Below, piece by piece: positions 63,170 through 64,000 of a stretch of DNA of 64,000 nt (position 1 is its first letter; every line of letters begins with the position of its first letter). The translations under genes and the position numbers were made by a program. This stretch comes from Novosphingobium profundi. Lineage in GTDB: Bacteria; Pseudomonadota; Alphaproteobacteria; Sphingomonadales; Sphingomonadaceae. A model generated the notes under the pieces. That model did not search any database. It saw only the letters and a list, made by a program, of their open reading frames with translations, and had not been told where the DNA came from. Location: the NCBI RefSeq assembly GCF_020524485.1, contig NZ_JAIVLF010000003.1:806001-870000 (forward strand), read 5' to 3'.

Positions 63170-63877
63170 GTGCCGACATACGAGCTGATCATTACTGATG
63201 TGACGTGCTATGGGCCGCTGTTTTGTGTGGCGGGATGGGATCTGAACAATGGTGGCATGATCCGGCCAGAACCTCCCGGTGCGAATACGTTTAGCGAGGC
63301 ATCTCGTTTTTGGGATGCTCAGCATGCCGGACCCGGAAAATTGTTCGCAGTAGGGAATGTCGTGCGGCTTGATGCAGCGCAGCCACCTGCGAACTTTCCT
63401 TTTCCGCATGCAACGGAAGATCGAATCGTTGTTGCGGGGACCATGACGCGAATCGCTCAGATGGTTCCCGCACAGATCGTGCAAGCCGTAATGCCGGGTG
63501 TATCTAGCTCAATTAGTAGGTCTTTCGGAGGGCAACTGCACCGGGCTAATTCTGGAAAAGCCCATGTAGTTGCAGGTGTGCAAGTAGGTTCGCTCGATGC
63601 TGTCAACATCCAGCCAGCCGCAATTTCGTTCTACGAGGATAACCCTAGTCCTGGTAAACGGCGGTTGCGCGCGCTGATTAACGAGGGAGGCGTTCAATAC
63701 GACTTTTCAGTACCAGCGGACACGGCACGGACTCGCTTCCTTACTGGGGGGGTCGCTGCTGTTCAGGCGGACGTTGCTGCGAGTAGGTTCATTCATGTGA
63801 GGCTTGGATTATGTCGCCCGTTCGCGGCGATGCCCAATTCTTGCTATGCGCAAGTTAATGGGTTGCATTTTTTGTAA
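63170..63877 (+). CDS. Dual-OB-domain-like protein
   Basis: 235 residues from a GTG at 63170 with GAGGGGG upstream. YELIITDVTCYGPLFCVAGW, then MIRPEPPGANTFSEASRF, and GNVVRLDAA, PHATEDRIVVAG, GKRRLRALINEGGVQYDFSV match proteins annotated as dual OB-containing domain, often found in defence or mobile regions (recollection, not searched). Lower GC than the chromosome; sits next to IS remnants. Confidence 0.55.
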   Translation: MPTYELIITDVTCYGPLFCVAGWDLNNGGMIRPEPPGANTFSEASRFWDAQHAGPGKLFAVGNVVRLDAAQPPANFPFPHATEDRIVVAGTMTRIAQMVPAQIVQAVMPGVSSSISRSFGGQLHRANSGKAHVVAGVQVGSLDAVNIQPAAISFYEDNPSPGKRRLRALINEGGVQYDFSVPADTARTRFLTGGVAAVQADVAASRFIHVRLGLCRPFAAMPNSCYAQVNGLHFL

Positions 63878-63906
63878 GGCTCAAAAGTGCAGTGCAACAA
63901 ATTCAA

Positions 63907-64000
63907 ATGCCCTCCGAAATCTACGCTGTCTGTGGAGAATGCTGGCCGGACGGCACTGCAGTTGGTAGGATCGCGAGGCGGCATATTGGAAATCGTATCG
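63907..64000 (+). CDS. Possible gene running off the window
   Basis: ATG at 63907 opens a frame to the window end, 31 codons (MPSEIYAVCGECWPDGTAVG and onwards). CGEC could be a metal knuckle. No ribosome site is obvious, and the length seen is too short to be sure. Confidence 0.25.
   Translation, partial: MPSEIYAVCGECWPDGTAVGRIARRHIGNRI

Overview
The window reads as ordinary chromosome of a high-GC alphaproteobacterium of the order Sphingomonadales (Novosphingobium/Sphingobium-like; the genus is an inference). The evidence is a GcrA cell-cycle regulator, a DUF1476/zeta-type F1-ATPase inhibitor, a CrtZ carotenoid hydroxylase, a TonB-dependent receptor with a matched catabolic operon, frequent GTG/TTG starts and several promoters that abut a start codon (leaderless style).

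Layout. 1-7.7 kb: a catabolic cluster with two exported beta-glucosidases (GH3, GH1), an OFA-like MFS carrier, a double-cupin protein, an IclR regulator and a divergent FAD aromatic hydroxylase; this looks like a phenolic-glucoside pathway. 8.1-13.66 kb: an accessory element abutting the 3' end of tRNA-Ser(CGA), with a tyrosine integrase, an ArdC antirestriction protein behind a hairpin-rich leader, a sigma-region-4-like protein, a nucleotidyltransferase-HEPN protein, a CopG-like protein and an AlpA/Xis-like protein. 13.9-24.4 kb: core genes (hspQ, a CHASE4-GGDEF-EAL protein, an ABC-2 permease, gcrA, a periplasmic cyclophilin, a diguanylate cyclase, an M50 protease, tdk, a DUF1963 protein). 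24-31.4 kb, minus strand: rimP-nusA-ylxR-infB, then a DUF1697 protein, a Pmp3 peptide and rbfA. 31.8-33.7 kb: a JAB-domain protein, two small unknowns and a membrane-anchored LuxR-type regulator. 34-38.4 kb: a sigma54-dependent phage-shock locus, with pspF divergent from a TM peptide-pspA-pspC unit, followed by five tandem small PspB-like membrane/coiled-coil proteins. 38.6-49.2 kb: NAD synthetase, sufE, YbaN, DUF924, a formate/nitrite-family channel, crtZ, leuC-(55-aa TM peptide)-leuD, the zeta subunit, bolA-grxD, a Nudix hydrolase and a PilZ protein. 49.3-55.7 kb: an FHS sugar permease, then a glycerol regulon (glpK-glpF divergent from glpD-glpR) with TTTCGTTT-type repeats between them. 55.8-61.8 kb: LysR, an exported purine-nucleoside-permease-like protein, an exported amidohydrolase and a TonB receptor. 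61.8-64 kb: a lower-GC accessory tail with IS5-like and IS3-like transposase fragments and a dual-OB-like protein.

The most interesting points are the PspB-like paralogue array behind a sigma54 promoter, the integrative element with its structured ardC leader, the putative periplasmic nucleoside pathway, the hidden 55-codon membrane gene between leuC and leuD, and the 7-codon mini-ORF coupled to glpR. No CRISPR array, rRNA or origin was seen.
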